NCBI GenBank assembly: GCA_016859345.1
Contig: CM029121.1
Span: 4,321,529 to 4,385,528 of the forward strand
Origin: Istiophorus platypterus
Lineage: Eukaryota; Chordata; Actinopteri; Istiophoriformes; Istiophoridae
Length of the DNA: 64,000 nt
Direction: 5' to 3'
Position 1 is the first letter of the stretch. Every line of letters begins with the position of its first letter. This document shows positions 15,001 through 25,890 of this stretch, one piece after another. Made by a program: the position numbers and the translations under genes. Under the pieces are notes generated by a model, which saw only the letters and a list, made by a program, of their open reading frames with translations, was not told where the DNA came from and did not search any database.

Positions 15001-18000
15001 GAAGATGGACCATCCATACTCTCTCTGCTTTATTGGAGTGCTTTGAAGCACCGTTCTAATTTGATTGGCTGAGCACAGGTGACCATAATCCTGACCACAG
15101 GCTTGATTTGCGTTGAGTAGAGTAGTGACCAGCAGTCTATAGTCTGAAATTTAAGTGTGCTGCATGACTCTGTGTGTGTGTGTGTGTGTGTGTTTCTCAT
15201 TGGAGAGGGTTATCACATTCTCCACAGACAATGGAGAGCTGAAAGGCTCACCAATTTACAGTCTGTTTATGTGTATGTCTGTTTGTATGTGTCAGTGTGC
15301 CTTCATATTCTTGTTCCAAAAATCATATGTGTGTTACACCTCAGAGATATCAAAAGCTGTACATCATCAATGCCTGCGGCTCAAAGCAGCAATTATGATG
15401 CAGTGTCAGAGGTGGATTCTGCCTCAGCAACACATATGATAAATTAACTCATCACTTGGTCTGAATGTCATGGATCAATACTGGACAATACTGTTTGTGT
15501 ATGTGTATGTGTATGTGTAGCTTTATAAGCTCGCGGGCGTGTACATGCTGAGATTCCGGATAAATCAAATCATTTTGTTCAATAGATTTTCTGCGATTTT
15601 GAGACCTAGAGCAGGAGCATGCTAATGTGTATGTGCGCCTGTGTGTGTGTGTTGCTTGTATAGCCTTACTCCAATTAAACTTAATCACTGTGAGACAGAG
15701 CACTTATTGATGTCTGAATGAATGATTTTCCCATATAACCACTACATCTGACCTTTAACTAGGCTTTCTAGCTAATTCATTGCTACTGACAAGGATTAAA
15801 TAAAAAATCACCAACATCCTGTGTAGTAATCACTGATTGGATAAAATGCATTAAGTTACATCAGATAGGTCTGTTAATGTGCTTTGTAACTATGCCCATT
15901 AAAACATAAAGGAGATGATTTTAGAGTAGCAAGAGAATGTTTGTTATATTATATGAGCTCTAATTCAATTGAATGATTTGTATTTGCAGACGCTGAAATA
16001 GCTGCAACCAAAGCTGTCTGTTTCCATTTTCCTTTAAAATCCTTTGTTGTGATCAAGTCAAAATTCATGAATTTGGCTCTTTTCAGTTCCTGTGTAAGAT
16101 TTTGTAACATGTAGCTCTGTGTAAGCCCAATGAGTAGAAGAAATCTTAAAAAGAGAAATCAGTTTCCCCTTTAAGAAACCTTGTGTGCTAGTTACACCAC
16201 TTACTTTAACACCACCCCACGTTATTTTAAGACGCGTTAATTGGGAAAAGGGCTTGGCATGTGCAAGAATAGCTGCAATATTAGGAAAACAGGAGCAGTA
16301 AAACATGATGGCAGTTTCCACAAGTTCGAGTAAGCACTGAGATGAAACGAATATCCAAAACCAGGTTGCATATCATTTAAATGCTGAGGGCACGACATTC
16401 CTGGAACATGAAACTTGCTATTCAATATAAGTCATGCCTTTGCTGCATATTGCAGATGTAATTGGAATATTTGTAATTTTTTTTTCTTTTCCAGGAGGTG
16501 TCATAGGCTTGATCAACATCTGATGTGCAAAGACTTGTATAATTCCTTTAACATATTATTATGTGTCATCTGTTAAATCTACCCAATGAGCTTCAGAACT
16601 AACCTGGACACGACCTGAACCTTTTTTTGTTTTTGTTGCTTGATCTTAATACCTAACCGAAGGTTCTTTTCTCAGTCTTATCATTACATGTTCAAATTCT
16701 AAAATTTCTTGTTAACTGGATAGCTAAGGGGTGTTATTTAATCTAATTTAACTTTTTATCTGCTTTTAGCTGCTGACATTTTTTAAACAAAGGAAAAACC
16801 CTGAAATCTTCTTGCTTTCCAAACAATATCTGTTGTAGTTTATAAAGAAGTATACTGAAAGCTCTTGAGTTTAATGTCACTTCAAGGTACCCTGTGAAGC
16901 TGTTGACCACTCTCAGCATTATAGAGCTACGTCTCTGATTTACTTGTATTTTGTGCATACATGCAGGCATGAAAATACATTTGGACAAGAGCAGAACCAC
17001 ACAATACACTTTGCTGTCACCGGTTTAAAGCTATTTACCTGATCTACACTCATTGGTGGTAATGTACCACGAAAAGTAGTAATGTTCCAACAAATCCTAG
17101 TGGCCAACCACAGTACTACAATAATTGTTTTGGCTGTGGTCATGTACTAGAGTCCTGCTTTTCATCTAGTTGAGATTTTTATTTTTATTTTTATTTTTTT
17201 TTTATCTAAATCCTCTGATATTACAATTAAAAATTCTAGCCATAAATATTTTAAATTTTGGGGGAAAAGATTAAACTAAATATGCAACAATGCAGATTTG
17301 CCATTTTTTTACTAATAACTGTCAAAAGTGATGTATCATTATCTATTAAATATTTTATATATTTTTCAAAATATATTTCTATATTGGCAGATGAGGATTT
17401 AACTTTGAACTAGAGTTTGTCATTATGAGACAATAATGAACAGTACCAATATAAAAATGCAATATCTTGTTTTGCAGGACAATGTGGACCTTGGAGAGCT
17501 GATGTTCTCATTGTGTTATCTCCCCACGGCTGGTAGGCTTACCATCACTATGATCAAAGCCAGAAATCTCAAAGCCATGGACATCACTGGAGCCTCAGGT
17601 GGGTGCTGACTGGCGATCTGGTGTTTCTGCTGTGAGGTGGGGCAGTGATTTTGAAGTGCTTCATTATTGTTAGTCAGTATAGTGTTTGGTTAAATGGCTC
17701 TCCTCGTCAATACATTTTGACATCCTCGTTGAAGGTACCACATTACCTGTCCTCAGATCCATATGTGAAAGTGTCCCTGATGTGTGAGGGCCGGAGGCTG
17801 AAGAAGAGGAAGACGTCAACCAAGCGCAACACTCTGAACCCAGTGTACAACGAAGCCATTGTGTTTGATGTTCCTCCCGAGAACATTGACCAGATCAGCT
17901 TGCTCATAGCTGTGATGGACTACGATCGGTTAGTAAGCTACATACATATATCACTTTCATCTACTGTACATACTAATGTACTAATGTAACATTTTTGCAT

Positions 18001-21000
18001 CTCCATTTGTTATTTCTTTGCTGTCTACAGGGTTGGACACAATGAAGTGATCGGAGTGTGCAGGGTGGGCAACGAGGCTGAGAGTCTGGGACGCGACCAC
18101 TGGAATGAAATGCTGTCGTACCCCCGGAAACCCATTGCGCACTGGCACCCGCTCATAGAGGTATGGGCCACTTCATATGTTAATACAGTATTTGTCTATA
18201 TGTGTTTCTGATGTTTTTTTTTTTTTTTTTAATTACACTTGTACAAAAGAAACATTCTGCTGATCCTTTTCATGCAACTACCTGAGGACAAGAGGAAAGA
18301 TGCGATTCTAGACTCACTGAGAAAACAGGACCATGAGTGTTAGCTTAGTGGTGCTTTGAGCTAAATGCTGATGTCAACATGATAAGATGATCACAATGGC
18401 AATGTTAACATGCCAATGCAGGTATTATTTTCCATGTTAGCTTATTAGTTTAGTGTTCTAGCATGCAAATATTTGCCAATTAGTGCTAAACATAAAGTAC
18501 AGCTGAGGCTGATGGGACACTCATGAGCTGGTATTTTGTCATAACCAAAAGTAATGGACATATTTAAATATAGACAAGATAATGGCACTTGATGAAGTTA
18601 GGAAATAACTACAGTCCTCCTTACGGGGGGGGCATGAAAATCTGAACCAATTTTTCCGACCACTGAACACCCACCCCCATGTCTTATGTGTTGACCCATT
18701 CCAACAGATGATTGAAATTAAATAAAACAGGCTAAGAAATCAGAATATTTGAGTAATACTTTCTATGTAAAGCTTTTCTACCATTACACAAAAAAGCCAT
18801 TGCAGTAGTCATTTTAATGACGCACCTCCATACAATTTATTGCACAAAAGCTTCTCTAAACTAGAAAGAGTCTTAGTTCAAAAAAGAACTAATTTCAGAA
18901 ATATAAATGGAGTGAATCTAAATGAGTTTGTTACCAATGTTGTGTATTTCATTTTGGGATACAGTTACAATTACATAACAGAAAATACTGCATAACCCCC
19001 ATTTATACCACTTACTTTGCTGTACTTGCCACAACATAGGCACCTAGCTTTCAAAGAGAGAGAGACAGAGAGAGGCAGCTACATTTACTGAGCTATTTCT
19101 ATTTCTGCATTTCCAGCCCACACTCATTAAAAAAACAGAGTAAATGCTGGATTGATTTATGCAAATTCATAGTGAGTTTTCAAAGCTAAATCTATTGGTA
19201 TTCAGTTGAAGCTGTCAGAAGATAAAATGCTTCAATGTGGATTTCCCTTTGGGTAAACAAAATGCCTAACATCAGCTATGACACACATTAGCATCTGCCA
19301 GCTAATATACGTCCTTTCTTTCTTTTGAGGAATTTAACGTTTCACTTTATCTATACTTAGAGATGTGTTGGCATATTTAGCATTCCTTACAAAATGTAAT
19401 GGGCAGCAGCTAACTGGAAGCTAACTTGTTAGCTATTAACTTTGGTCATGAAGTGGACTGTTGACTTAAGCCGTCTCTAGACATCAATATTCTATATTAT
19501 GAGAGGATGTCTTGTGATGCTCATTATGAGAGAGCAAAAGGACCCTAGGATTATTATTCCATCTATAATGAACATGTCAGTGATTTAATTCAGCTATTCA
19601 AAATACATTTCCATCTGAAATCAGGACAGCTATTATATAATGGGCATATATTTGGATTATTTTTCCAAGCAAATGACCGAAAGTTGACCGAAGTTGCATG
19701 TACTGCTTTCTCCAAGGGATACCGATGCTTGACAACAATGGCTGCTATAGGTGTTTTATTTGGATGTTCTTGGGAGGAATTCGACAAATCAAGAACAGCC
19801 TCCATACATAAACTCTAAAAACATACACACACAGATTATTTATCTTGAGATAAAAATGCAGTTTTAAATGGAAAGTTGTTCTTAACTGCTGCAGTCACAT
19901 TACTTACTGGCAGGGGCTCAAGCTGAACCTAAACTGAAGATTTGAAACTTGCAGAGCTGCACAGTAGATAGATCTGCTATGAGGCAATTTGGATCAGGGA
20001 CAACATTTCGTTTTACTTGAATCTATAGTAGGCTATGTCAACAACACCAAATGAGGAAGTTGCCTCCTCTCTGAATGGTTTTTCCTAATGTTGCTTGTCA
20101 AGTAGCTGTTATTTGTGAATGGCCTACATCCAATTAGTCTGTTTGTGTACATGTGTATTTAGTGTGAGTAAGTGCAAGGACCAACAGCAGGTCCTAATGG
20201 ATTTTTTTAAATGTTTTTGAAAAGAGCTTTCAGGCTTTTAGAGCTCTTTTTCCAACATAAGTCACCATGTTATTCTATTTAGTTGCAATCTGACACCAGG
20301 ATTCCTCCCACTTCTCCAAGCTAACCATGCAGTGTTTTACTGAGCACTGCATCGAGGTGCAGAAGTAAATGAAGCACTGTTTGTCACAATGACTTGGACT
20401 TGAAGTATTGTTGGAAGGTCAGTGACTGAGGCCATTCACAGCAGCACTGGACTACAGCAGGCCTGAGATGCAAACTAATGGCTTATCTGTTTTTTTGTAA
20501 GAGATCTACACAAAAAGCCCTGAGAGATAGAGCATACTAGACATGTTACACATACAAATACACATGAACTTATGCACACACAATTATGCAAACAAACTTT
20601 TTGCATTTAGAATCCGGACATGTACAACACACTGTACCCCACATGCACACAAAATCATACATCTGTTCTCTCTGACATACACACTTACAGGATTCTTATG
20701 CACTTTAAGCTTTTATTCTGAATTGTTGCATTAAGCCTTGCTGACCCTCAGACCACAGACTGGGAGCATTAATAATTCAACAGCTTGATCCCTCAACCAA
20801 GGCTGTAGACACACACACACACACACCTACACACACAAAGAAGACCAACAACAAGAGAATGCTCTTAAATTTCTTAAGAGTCACCTTTGATTCTATTGAG
20901 TGGAAAGCAAAGGAGTTGCTTCCACATTCTCACATGAATGACTGGTTGAATAACAGAAAGGTACACTACAGGGGGTGCTCTGGCAAAGCAAGGTTAGTGT

Positions 21001-21722
21001 GTTCCCAAGCTGTCTTTGAGCTTATATACCTGGCTTTTCCTTCTCACGGTGCTGGCTCAGATTAAGACGTATTGCCATGGTAACCATCATGGTCAACCTG
21101 CGGGTGGGTTAAATTCAGATCAAGATCATTAATCAATTTAAATCAAATCAGACAAAATAAATGTGTTTCAGTAGATTCCTGATATGGAAAAAGTAGCAGG
21201 TAACCCCATATACTATCTTTTGATTGTACTGAATAATTTCGTTAGTTTCTTTGTCTCATTTCTTACAGGAAAGGGTTTAGTGCAGATTATAGACCTTTTT
21301 CACAGACAGTTGACTTGTCTTAAAGCCTGGTCACAAAAACATTAAAAGCAGTCAGGTTTTTCAACAGAATCAATATATTTGTTAGGTTAATAAGAAATCT
21401 GTGTAAATTTTATACAGGTTTAGCAATTTCCAAGCACATTAATGCACCCAAGGGGATGAACCCTCCAGATTCTATTGCCCTTAACTCTCACCTCAATCTA
21501 CATTTTTAGTTACACTATAAATATATCAAAAATTAGCAGGGCTTTCGGTCAGTTCAAAACTTTGCAAGCTTCTCCTCTTGTTTGCCATCCGACTGTAACT
21601 AACTGGATCATTCTCCCTCTTTGTCTTTCTTTCTCTTGTGCCAGTGGGTCGGACAGGGAGCGACAGGGAATGGGAGCCAGGGAGGATCCATCAATTCACT
21701 GAAGACACCACCATCACCCTGA
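2668..21722 (+). CDS. syt9: Synaptotagmin-9 (syt9), exons 2 to last; N-terminal exon outside window
   Basis: Join of 2668-2843, 5724-5941, 6075-6615, 17478-17598, 17757-17928, 18031-18160 and 21645-21722. All joins are GT-AG and keep frame, giving about 477 residues plus stop. Synaptotagmins sit in vesicle or plasma membranes and trigger SNARE-dependent exocytosis when their two C2 domains bind Ca2+ and acidic phospholipid. Domain order seen: transmembrane helix, acidic/Ser-rich linker, C2A, C2B, short tail. Assignment to syt9 rather than syt3/6/10 rests on the membrane segment (SWKLCWVP), linker strings KISHTSPDIPL and RVQRQITEPTSS, and RHNSIRRQ, which match what I recall of SYT9. The N-terminal cysteine-bearing exon is missing because the window starts too late. 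With a usual ~45-residue first exon the protein would be about 520 residues, longer than the mammalian ~490, because of the linker and the tail. Whether it is the a or b teleost paralogue cannot be told. Confidence 0.92.
2844..5723. other. syt9 intron, 2.9 kb
   Basis: This intron lies between the transmembrane exon and the first linker exon. No convincing coding exon, RNA gene or transposon was recognised. Open frames here are short and lack family motifs. Confidence 0.6.
5724..5941 (+). CDS. syt9: syt9 exon: cytosolic linker
   Basis: The acceptor is TTTTGTGTAG at 5723; the exon ends ...TCTGTACG before GTCAGC. It encodes an acidic linker (VDGEEREYSEDGC), then KISHTSPDIPLETQ and DRVQRQITEPTSSV, with the final Arg codon split across the junction. 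The last two blocks are the strongest syt9-specific markers outside the C2 domains. The region is otherwise unstructured and joins the membrane helix to C2A. The GTG at the exon start is an ordinary valine codon. Confidence 0.88.
6075..6615 (+). CDS. syt9: syt9 exon: C2A domain
   Basis: The acceptor is TTTGTTGCAG at 6074 and the donor TCG|GTGAGA at 6616; the preceding intron is only 133 bp. The exon encodes RHNSIRRQMNLSNPDF, then GRIKPELYKQRS, then a complete C2A domain. Ca2+-coordinating acidic residues are all present: two in KDFSGTSDPY and three in YDFDRFSRHD. The polybasic strand DRKTKHQTKVHRKTLNPVF and the LIGQVVVD edge are typical. This is the longest and best conserved exon of the window, and the one that by itself makes the synaptotagmin call certain. 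Confidence 0.96.
9726..9774. repeat. (CA)n microsatellite
   Basis: An uninterrupted AC/CA run of about 49 bp in the long syt9 intron. Confidence 0.97.
11987..12050. repeat. (GT)n microsatellite
   Basis: A GT run of about 60 bp with one TT interruption early and TA interruptions at its right end, in the long syt9 intron. Confidence 0.96.
15170..15194. repeat. (GT)n microsatellite, short
   Basis: A GT run of about 25 bp in the long syt9 intron; related GTAT/GTGT patches follow at 15265-15300 and 15495-15520. Confidence 0.9.
17478..17598 (+). CDS. syt9: syt9 exon: start of C2B
   Basis: The acceptor is TTTTGCAG at 17477; the exon ends TCAG before GTGGGT. It encodes DNVDLGELMFSLCYLPTAGR then LTITMIKARNLKAMDITGAS, the first beta strands of C2B with the first Ca2+-binding aspartate in AMDITGAS. 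The last base starts the Asp codon completed by the next exon. The exon is in phase with the Ser that ends the C2A exon. Confidence 0.94.
17757..17928 (+). CDS. syt9: syt9 exon: C2B core
   Basis: This exon is preceded by a short 158-bp intron and an acceptor CTGTCCTCAG at 17756; it ends ATCG before GTTAGT. It encodes DPYVKVSLMCEGRRLKKRK, the polybasic strand used for PIP2 and AP-2 contacts, then TSTKRNTLNPVYNEAI and AVMDYDR with two Ca2+-binding aspartates. The terminal Arg codon is split across the junction. Confidence 0.94.
18031..18160 (+). CDS. syt9: syt9 exon: C2B end with WHXL motif
   Basis: The acceptor is CTGTCTACAG at 18030; the preceding intron is 102 bp. The exon encodes VGHNEVIGVCRVGNEAESLG, then RDHWNEMLSYPRKPIAHWHP, then LIE. 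The WHXL docking motif appears as WHPL. The position that is Asp in SYT1 loop 3 is Glu here (HNE), as I recall for this subfamily. The donor GAG|GTATGG at 18161 is fair. If it were not used, translation would run 16 codons into the intron and stop, which would give a different tail. Confidence 0.93.
18286..18670 (+). repeat. Percomorph-type dispersed repeat, copy 1 (family Z)
   Basis: Diagnostic blocks include ATGTTAACATGCCAATG, TAAAGTACAGCTGAGGCTGA, TATTTTGTCATAACC and TGAAAATCTGAACCAA. The same blocks recur in order and in the same orientation at 51640-52125 and about 58140-58440. The copy is diverged, and no terminal inverted repeats or protein are visible. Its class is unknown to me. Confidence 0.6.
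20809..20837. repeat. (CA)n microsatellite, short
   Basis: An AC run of about 29 bp, interrupted once by CCT, in the last syt9 intron. Confidence 0.9.
21645..21722 (+). CDS. syt9: syt9 terminal exon: C-terminal tail and stop
   Basis: A strong polypyrimidine tract ending CTTGTGCCAG at 21644 leads into a 25-codon frame closed by TGA at 21720-21722. The tail starts WVGQG, runs through GSQGGSINS and ends LKTPPSP. It is Gly/Ser/Pro-rich and resembles the tails I remember for SYT6/SYT10 and fish SYT9. The mammalian SYT9 I recall instead stops two or three residues after HWHSLVE. The frame is phase 0 with the GAG that ends the previous exon. The call is an inference from splice signals plus tail similarity; transcript data would settle it. 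Confidence 0.75.
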   Translation, partial: WVGQGATGNGSQGGSINSLKTPPSP

Positions 21723-22488
21723 CCACAAACACGCACCCATTCAATCACACAAACACAGACACACACGCATACAGAGCCGCCGGGTGTGAGAATGATGGAT
21801 AGTGGAACTGCAAATAGTCCTACTGAAATGTTAAAACATGAGGCACAAGGTATGACTAACAAGTGGCTAAAATAGTGACATCACCTGTAAGCCAGTACTC
21901 AAACTGAAGTGTCATTAGATTGAACTACGCTTTAGTGTGTTTAAAGCTGCTGCAGGCTAATCCCCACTTATTACTTCCTCATGTGTCTTCACAACCAAAA
22001 AACTTAACTACATTCCAACTGAACTAATACAGTACTTTCATTTATTTTGAGTTGTTATTGACAGTAATAACAGGTTGAGATTATTTAACAGGTCAAGCTT
22101 TTTTAGCATATTGCAGTTTGTGATAAAAAAACATTCATTTTTAGGTGAATGTGTGAAGCTGTGACTAGTCATTTGTGTGCTCAGCTATCATTGATACAGT
22201 AAGAGTTAAACAGGCAGGGTTACAGAATTAGAAATGTTACAGAATTAGAAATTAGAGGCCATCCTGTTCAGATCAACAAGCCCAGTCAGCTCTCGCTCAA
22301 GGAAGATTTTCTTAGTGTAAACCTTAGTTTTAATGCAGTGGATGACTCACTAACAGACCTCTTACTGTAAAAATGTAAACTGAAGAGGACTTGCTCCAAG
22401 GACATGTAAAGCAGCAGACAGATGGAACTTGAGGTTTTTTATTTACTGCATGTTAAATAGTCTTACTTTGTTAATGGGGTGTGGTCAA

Positions 22489-22494
22489 AATAAA
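22489..22494 (+). promoter_or_regulatory. Possible syt9 poly(A) signal
   Basis: AATAAA lies 767 bp after the syt9 stop. There is no strong GT-rich element directly after it, and ATTAAA at 23321 is an alternative. Weak, position-based inference. Confidence 0.22.
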
Positions 22495-23320
22495 GGAAAC
22501 AGAAGCATAAGAGTTGTTTAAAGTGTTGTTTATGGCCATGAAACTGGCCTGTTTTTCTGATAAAGTGGCAGTCTGCTGACCTCCTCTAAGGCAACATCAT
22601 GGCTAATCTCTAAGTATGACTGCTAATTAATCTCAGTGATATTCTAGGCCTTCTGGATTGTTAGAACTCGACAATTTGTTATCATCAGGGGTTATTTGGT
22701 TGGGCTTTATCATAACCGATAGAAATAATAGCCAAAACTAGTTTTAATAAACAAGAAAAGTTTCATGATAACGTCTTAGACGCAATTCCTTAGTCTTGTA
22801 TCATTCCAGAGAACCATGTATGGTTAACAACCCCCTTATCAAACCAGTGCCTTTTTGTCGGGAGCTTTGCCATCATAGAAGGGCTCCCATTTAAAAACAC
22901 AGGTAAGTGCAACAAATATTTAAGTTGACGACTGAGAATCATGTTATCCAATTGTGATTAGTCTTTCCTTTACCAAAAAATGAGGGACTTGATGGTTTCC
23001 ATTCTGAACACGTAATTGCCCTATACTGTAATGGAACTTAGTGTTTCTTCTTCAATTGGGACCACACCCTGTGATTGTTTTAATAGGACAGTGTTTGTTT
23101 TTTGGAATTCAAATTTATATCAGTATTGTTTATGTCTTTGTATTGGACACTGTCACGAATAATATTAACAAAATCCTCTTCTGTTTGTAGTTGCAATGCA
23201 TGCATCGTTTTCCTGAGTCATTTTTAAATCTCTCTTTTGTTGTGAGAAATTAATCATATTGTAAACACAAGATGTATTATGAACCTAAAGACTGTACTAA
23301 TTGTCCATTTGGATGTTATT

Positions 23321-23326
23321 ATTAAA
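23321..23326 (+). promoter_or_regulatory. Alternative syt9 poly(A) signal
   Basis: ATTAAA is followed by TGTATATATAATGTGG, a modest GT-rich downstream element, 1.6 kb after the stop. Inference only. Confidence 0.22.
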
Positions 23327-24750
23327 TATTTGTATATATAATGTGGATTGATATATGGAGAGTGTGAGTTACAGATAGAAAAATGATAAAATGAGACACA
23401 CACATAGAAACTGACACAAATACCCCCCTGCAGACTTCTTATGCATATTGCACCTGCACTGTGAGTTCTCCCATCTGTGGCTAAAAATTCCTATTAAGAG
23501 CTTCTGGCAACACACACACCTTATTTCTGTGACACACATACACGCTTTCAATGAAGCCAGGGCGGAGATATAACCTCACAGCTATTAGCTATTATGTGTC
23601 AGCGTATATACAAACACTTACACATCCAGCAGACATGGTAAAGTATTAGCATTTATATGCATTCCTGATTCTGTCCACCTAACAAATTCACTGCAAGTCC
23701 AACATTACAATAAGTGCATTTTACGATGGCCAGACAGTGTGAAGTGTGTTTATCAGAGAAAAAAGCTGCCTGCTGTGTCTAGAGACAAGGGTGATGAGAG
23801 TGTTAATAAATAATAAAATTATAGGTCAGAAAACTTAAAACAATTAGCTAAAAGACATGAAAAGCTCTGTTGAGCTTAAGGAAAGTACAGAGTTAAGTGA
23901 TAATTGTCTGTGTATTTTTCACATTAAACATAGTCGTTTAACCATATTTTAGAGAATACAAAAATATTGATCAGTGCTTTAAGCCTGACTATTTCTCCAT
24001 CCTGACATATTAAGATCCCTAAACTCCTAGTGAGTAAAATGCATTCAGCTTTTGTGGCTTTTTATTTTTCATAACACACTGCTTGTGTCCTCAAACTCCT
24101 GCAGCTCCTTCGGTCACTGCTGGATTAATGTGCCATAGCAGGTCTCTCATTTCCGGTCTCTGCAGCACAATCTGGCAGCTACAATCACAATATTATCCAG
24201 ATTTACCAGCCGGCATTTAAATTTTCTACAACAGTAACCTGTTGTACACTAAAATTCAAGGTGAGTTTGTTTTTATGTTAGGGTAGTTATGAATGTTTTC
24301 TCCAAAGCCAGGCTTTATGCTTCCCTTTATCCCGTTGTGAATGTGGATCCAGGCGGTGAGAGATCTTCATTGAAACTCCCTCAGGCTCTTCCCCATCTTG
24401 ATCTCAGGTGTTTTTTATGACTACTCTCAGGATCCAGTACAGAACTGATAACGTTTGTTTCTGAAAGCTACAATCCAAAAAGCATGCCCATTTCAAACAG
24501 CAGTATGCAACATGTGTCAAGGTAAGAGAGTAGCGGGTTTTGAAATTTTGTCAAGCCTATTCTTTTCACAGCTACTTCTGTCATGTTTTAATGTACAAAC
24601 AACAACAAAAAAACACTATGAAAGCCTTCAAGGACAGATTGTCCAAATAAAGGATTGCATCTCAATTTTTTGCTTTCTCCAATGGGATACACATAAAGGT
24701 AGGTCATATGAGGCCTTTTAAAAAGTGGCAGATGCATCTCTCTGGTGTGA

Positions 24751-25890
24751 TTCAATTCAATTCAGTTCATCTTTATTTATATAGCACGATATTGTAACAG
24801 ACCTTATCTCAGTGCACATTTCATATAGAGCAGCTCTAGACCAGACTCTTTATAGTTATTATTTACAGAGACCCAACATTTCCCCCATGAGCAGCACTTG
24901 GTGACAGTGGCAATGAAAAACTCCCTTTTAACAGGTAGTAACATTGAACAGAACCCGGCTCATGGTGGGAGGGGGTGGAGGGTCTACCTCGACCGGCTGA
25001 GTGGAGAGAGGGAGAAAGAGAGGGAGAGAGAGATGGGGGCAGGAGGGAGGGAGAGAGTGCATAGCACAATAATGGCACTAATAGCTATATATACTATAGT
25101 TTTACTAACAGGGCTAATAATATCACTAATAGGACTAAATGAAATGGTAACAGTAGTAACCATAATAATTAAAGCAGTGGATGTTGATCAGGCTCATGGG
25201 GCAGTAGATGGTCTAGAACCATGGATCCAGACTCAGGAGCATCAGAAAAAACCTGTAGAAAGCGACAGGAGGAAGAGGAGAGAGACGAGGAAGCACAAAA
25301 CTGCAGGAGAGAGGAAGGACAGTTAGTAAAAGGCATTTCTGAGGTGTTAATGTGACAGGGAGAGAGGAGGAGGCGGTGGAGAGGGAAGCTTGGTGCATCA
25401 TGGGAGGTCCCCCGGTAGTCTAGGCCTATAGCAGCATAGTGAGGAGATGGCTCGAGATAATGCTGAGCCAGTTCTAACCATAAGCTTTATCAAAGAGGAA
25501 GGATTTAAGCCGACTCTTAAATGTGGAGAGGGTGTCTGCCTCCTGGACCCAAACTGGAAGATGGTTCCACAGTAGAGGAACCTGATAACTGAAAGCTCTG
25601 CCCCCTGTTCTGTTTGTGGAGACTCCAGGAACCACTAGTGGGCCTGAATTCTGGGAGTGAAGTGTTCTACTGGGATAATAAGGTACTATGAGCTCTGTAA
25701 GATAGGATGGTGACTGGCCATTAAGGACTTTGTAGGTGAGGAGGAGGATTTTAAATTGTATTCTGGATTTCACAGGGAGCCAGTACAGAGAAGCTAACAC
25801 AGGAAAGATGTGATCTCTCTTTCTGGTTCTTGTCAATATTCTTGCAGCAGCATTCTGAATCAGATGGAGCTTGACCCATACAGTACAACA
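24751..25890 (-). mobile_element. L2/Maui-type LINE, 5'-truncated copy A
   Basis: Read on the minus strand, this is the 3' part of an L2-clade non-LTR retrotransposon. The C-terminal reverse-transcriptase polyprotein (about 25880-25474) includes LIQNAAARILTRTRKRDHIF, VLASLYWLPVKSRIQFKILL, GGRAFSYQVPLLWN and TFKSRLKSFLF, with a stop at the end. A 3' UTR of about 720 bp follows and ends in a tail of repeated TTGAA units (TGAATTGAATTGAA on the minus strand) preceded by TATATAAATAAAGA. The reverse-transcriptase catalytic part is missing, so the copy is 5'-truncated and inactive. Upstream of about 25890 the match fades. Its 3' UTR is very similar to that of copy B at 30857. Confidence 0.82.
25474..25880 (-). 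pseudogene. C-terminal fragment of L2 LINE ORF2 protein
   Basis: An open frame of about 135 codons carries the region after the reverse transcriptase of L2-like elements (AAARILTRTRK, LYWLPVKSRI, YKVLNGQSPSYL). The open frame continues upstream to 25986, but that extra part does not look like L2 and probably belongs to flanking DNA. It lacks RT and endonuclease domains and has no expected function. Confidence 0.75.

Larger units (their letters stand above)
6616..17477. other. syt9 intron, 10.9 kb
   Basis: This long intron splits C2A from C2B. It holds CA/GT microsatellites at 9726-9774, 11987-12050 and 15170-15194, a T-rich run near 13322-13357 and another near 17181-17203. No coding exon, RNA gene or transposon with recognisable protein was seen. 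The open frames present (for example near 11000-11900 and 14633-14923) are low-complexity or lack any family motif. Confidence 0.6.
18161..21644. other. syt9 last intron, 3.5 kb
   Basis: This intron separates the WHXL exon from the tail exon. It contains a dispersed repeat at about 18286-18670 and a CA microsatellite at 20809-20837. No other coding exon was recognised. A retained start of this intron would end the protein after 16 extra residues. Confidence 0.55.
21723..24750. other. syt9 3' UTR and downstream intergenic DNA
   Basis: Non-coding. The 3' UTR must start at 21723. Possible poly(A) signals are AATAAA at 22489-22494 and ATTAAA at 23321-23326. Nothing else is recognised before the L2 LINE tail at 24751. 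Confidence 0.5.

Noticed and set aside
24898..25326. Open frame of 142 codons on the + strand
   Set aside because: It is the antisense of the L2 copy A 3' UTR, low-complexity (Glu/Arg repeats from a GA-rich tract) and without a family motif.
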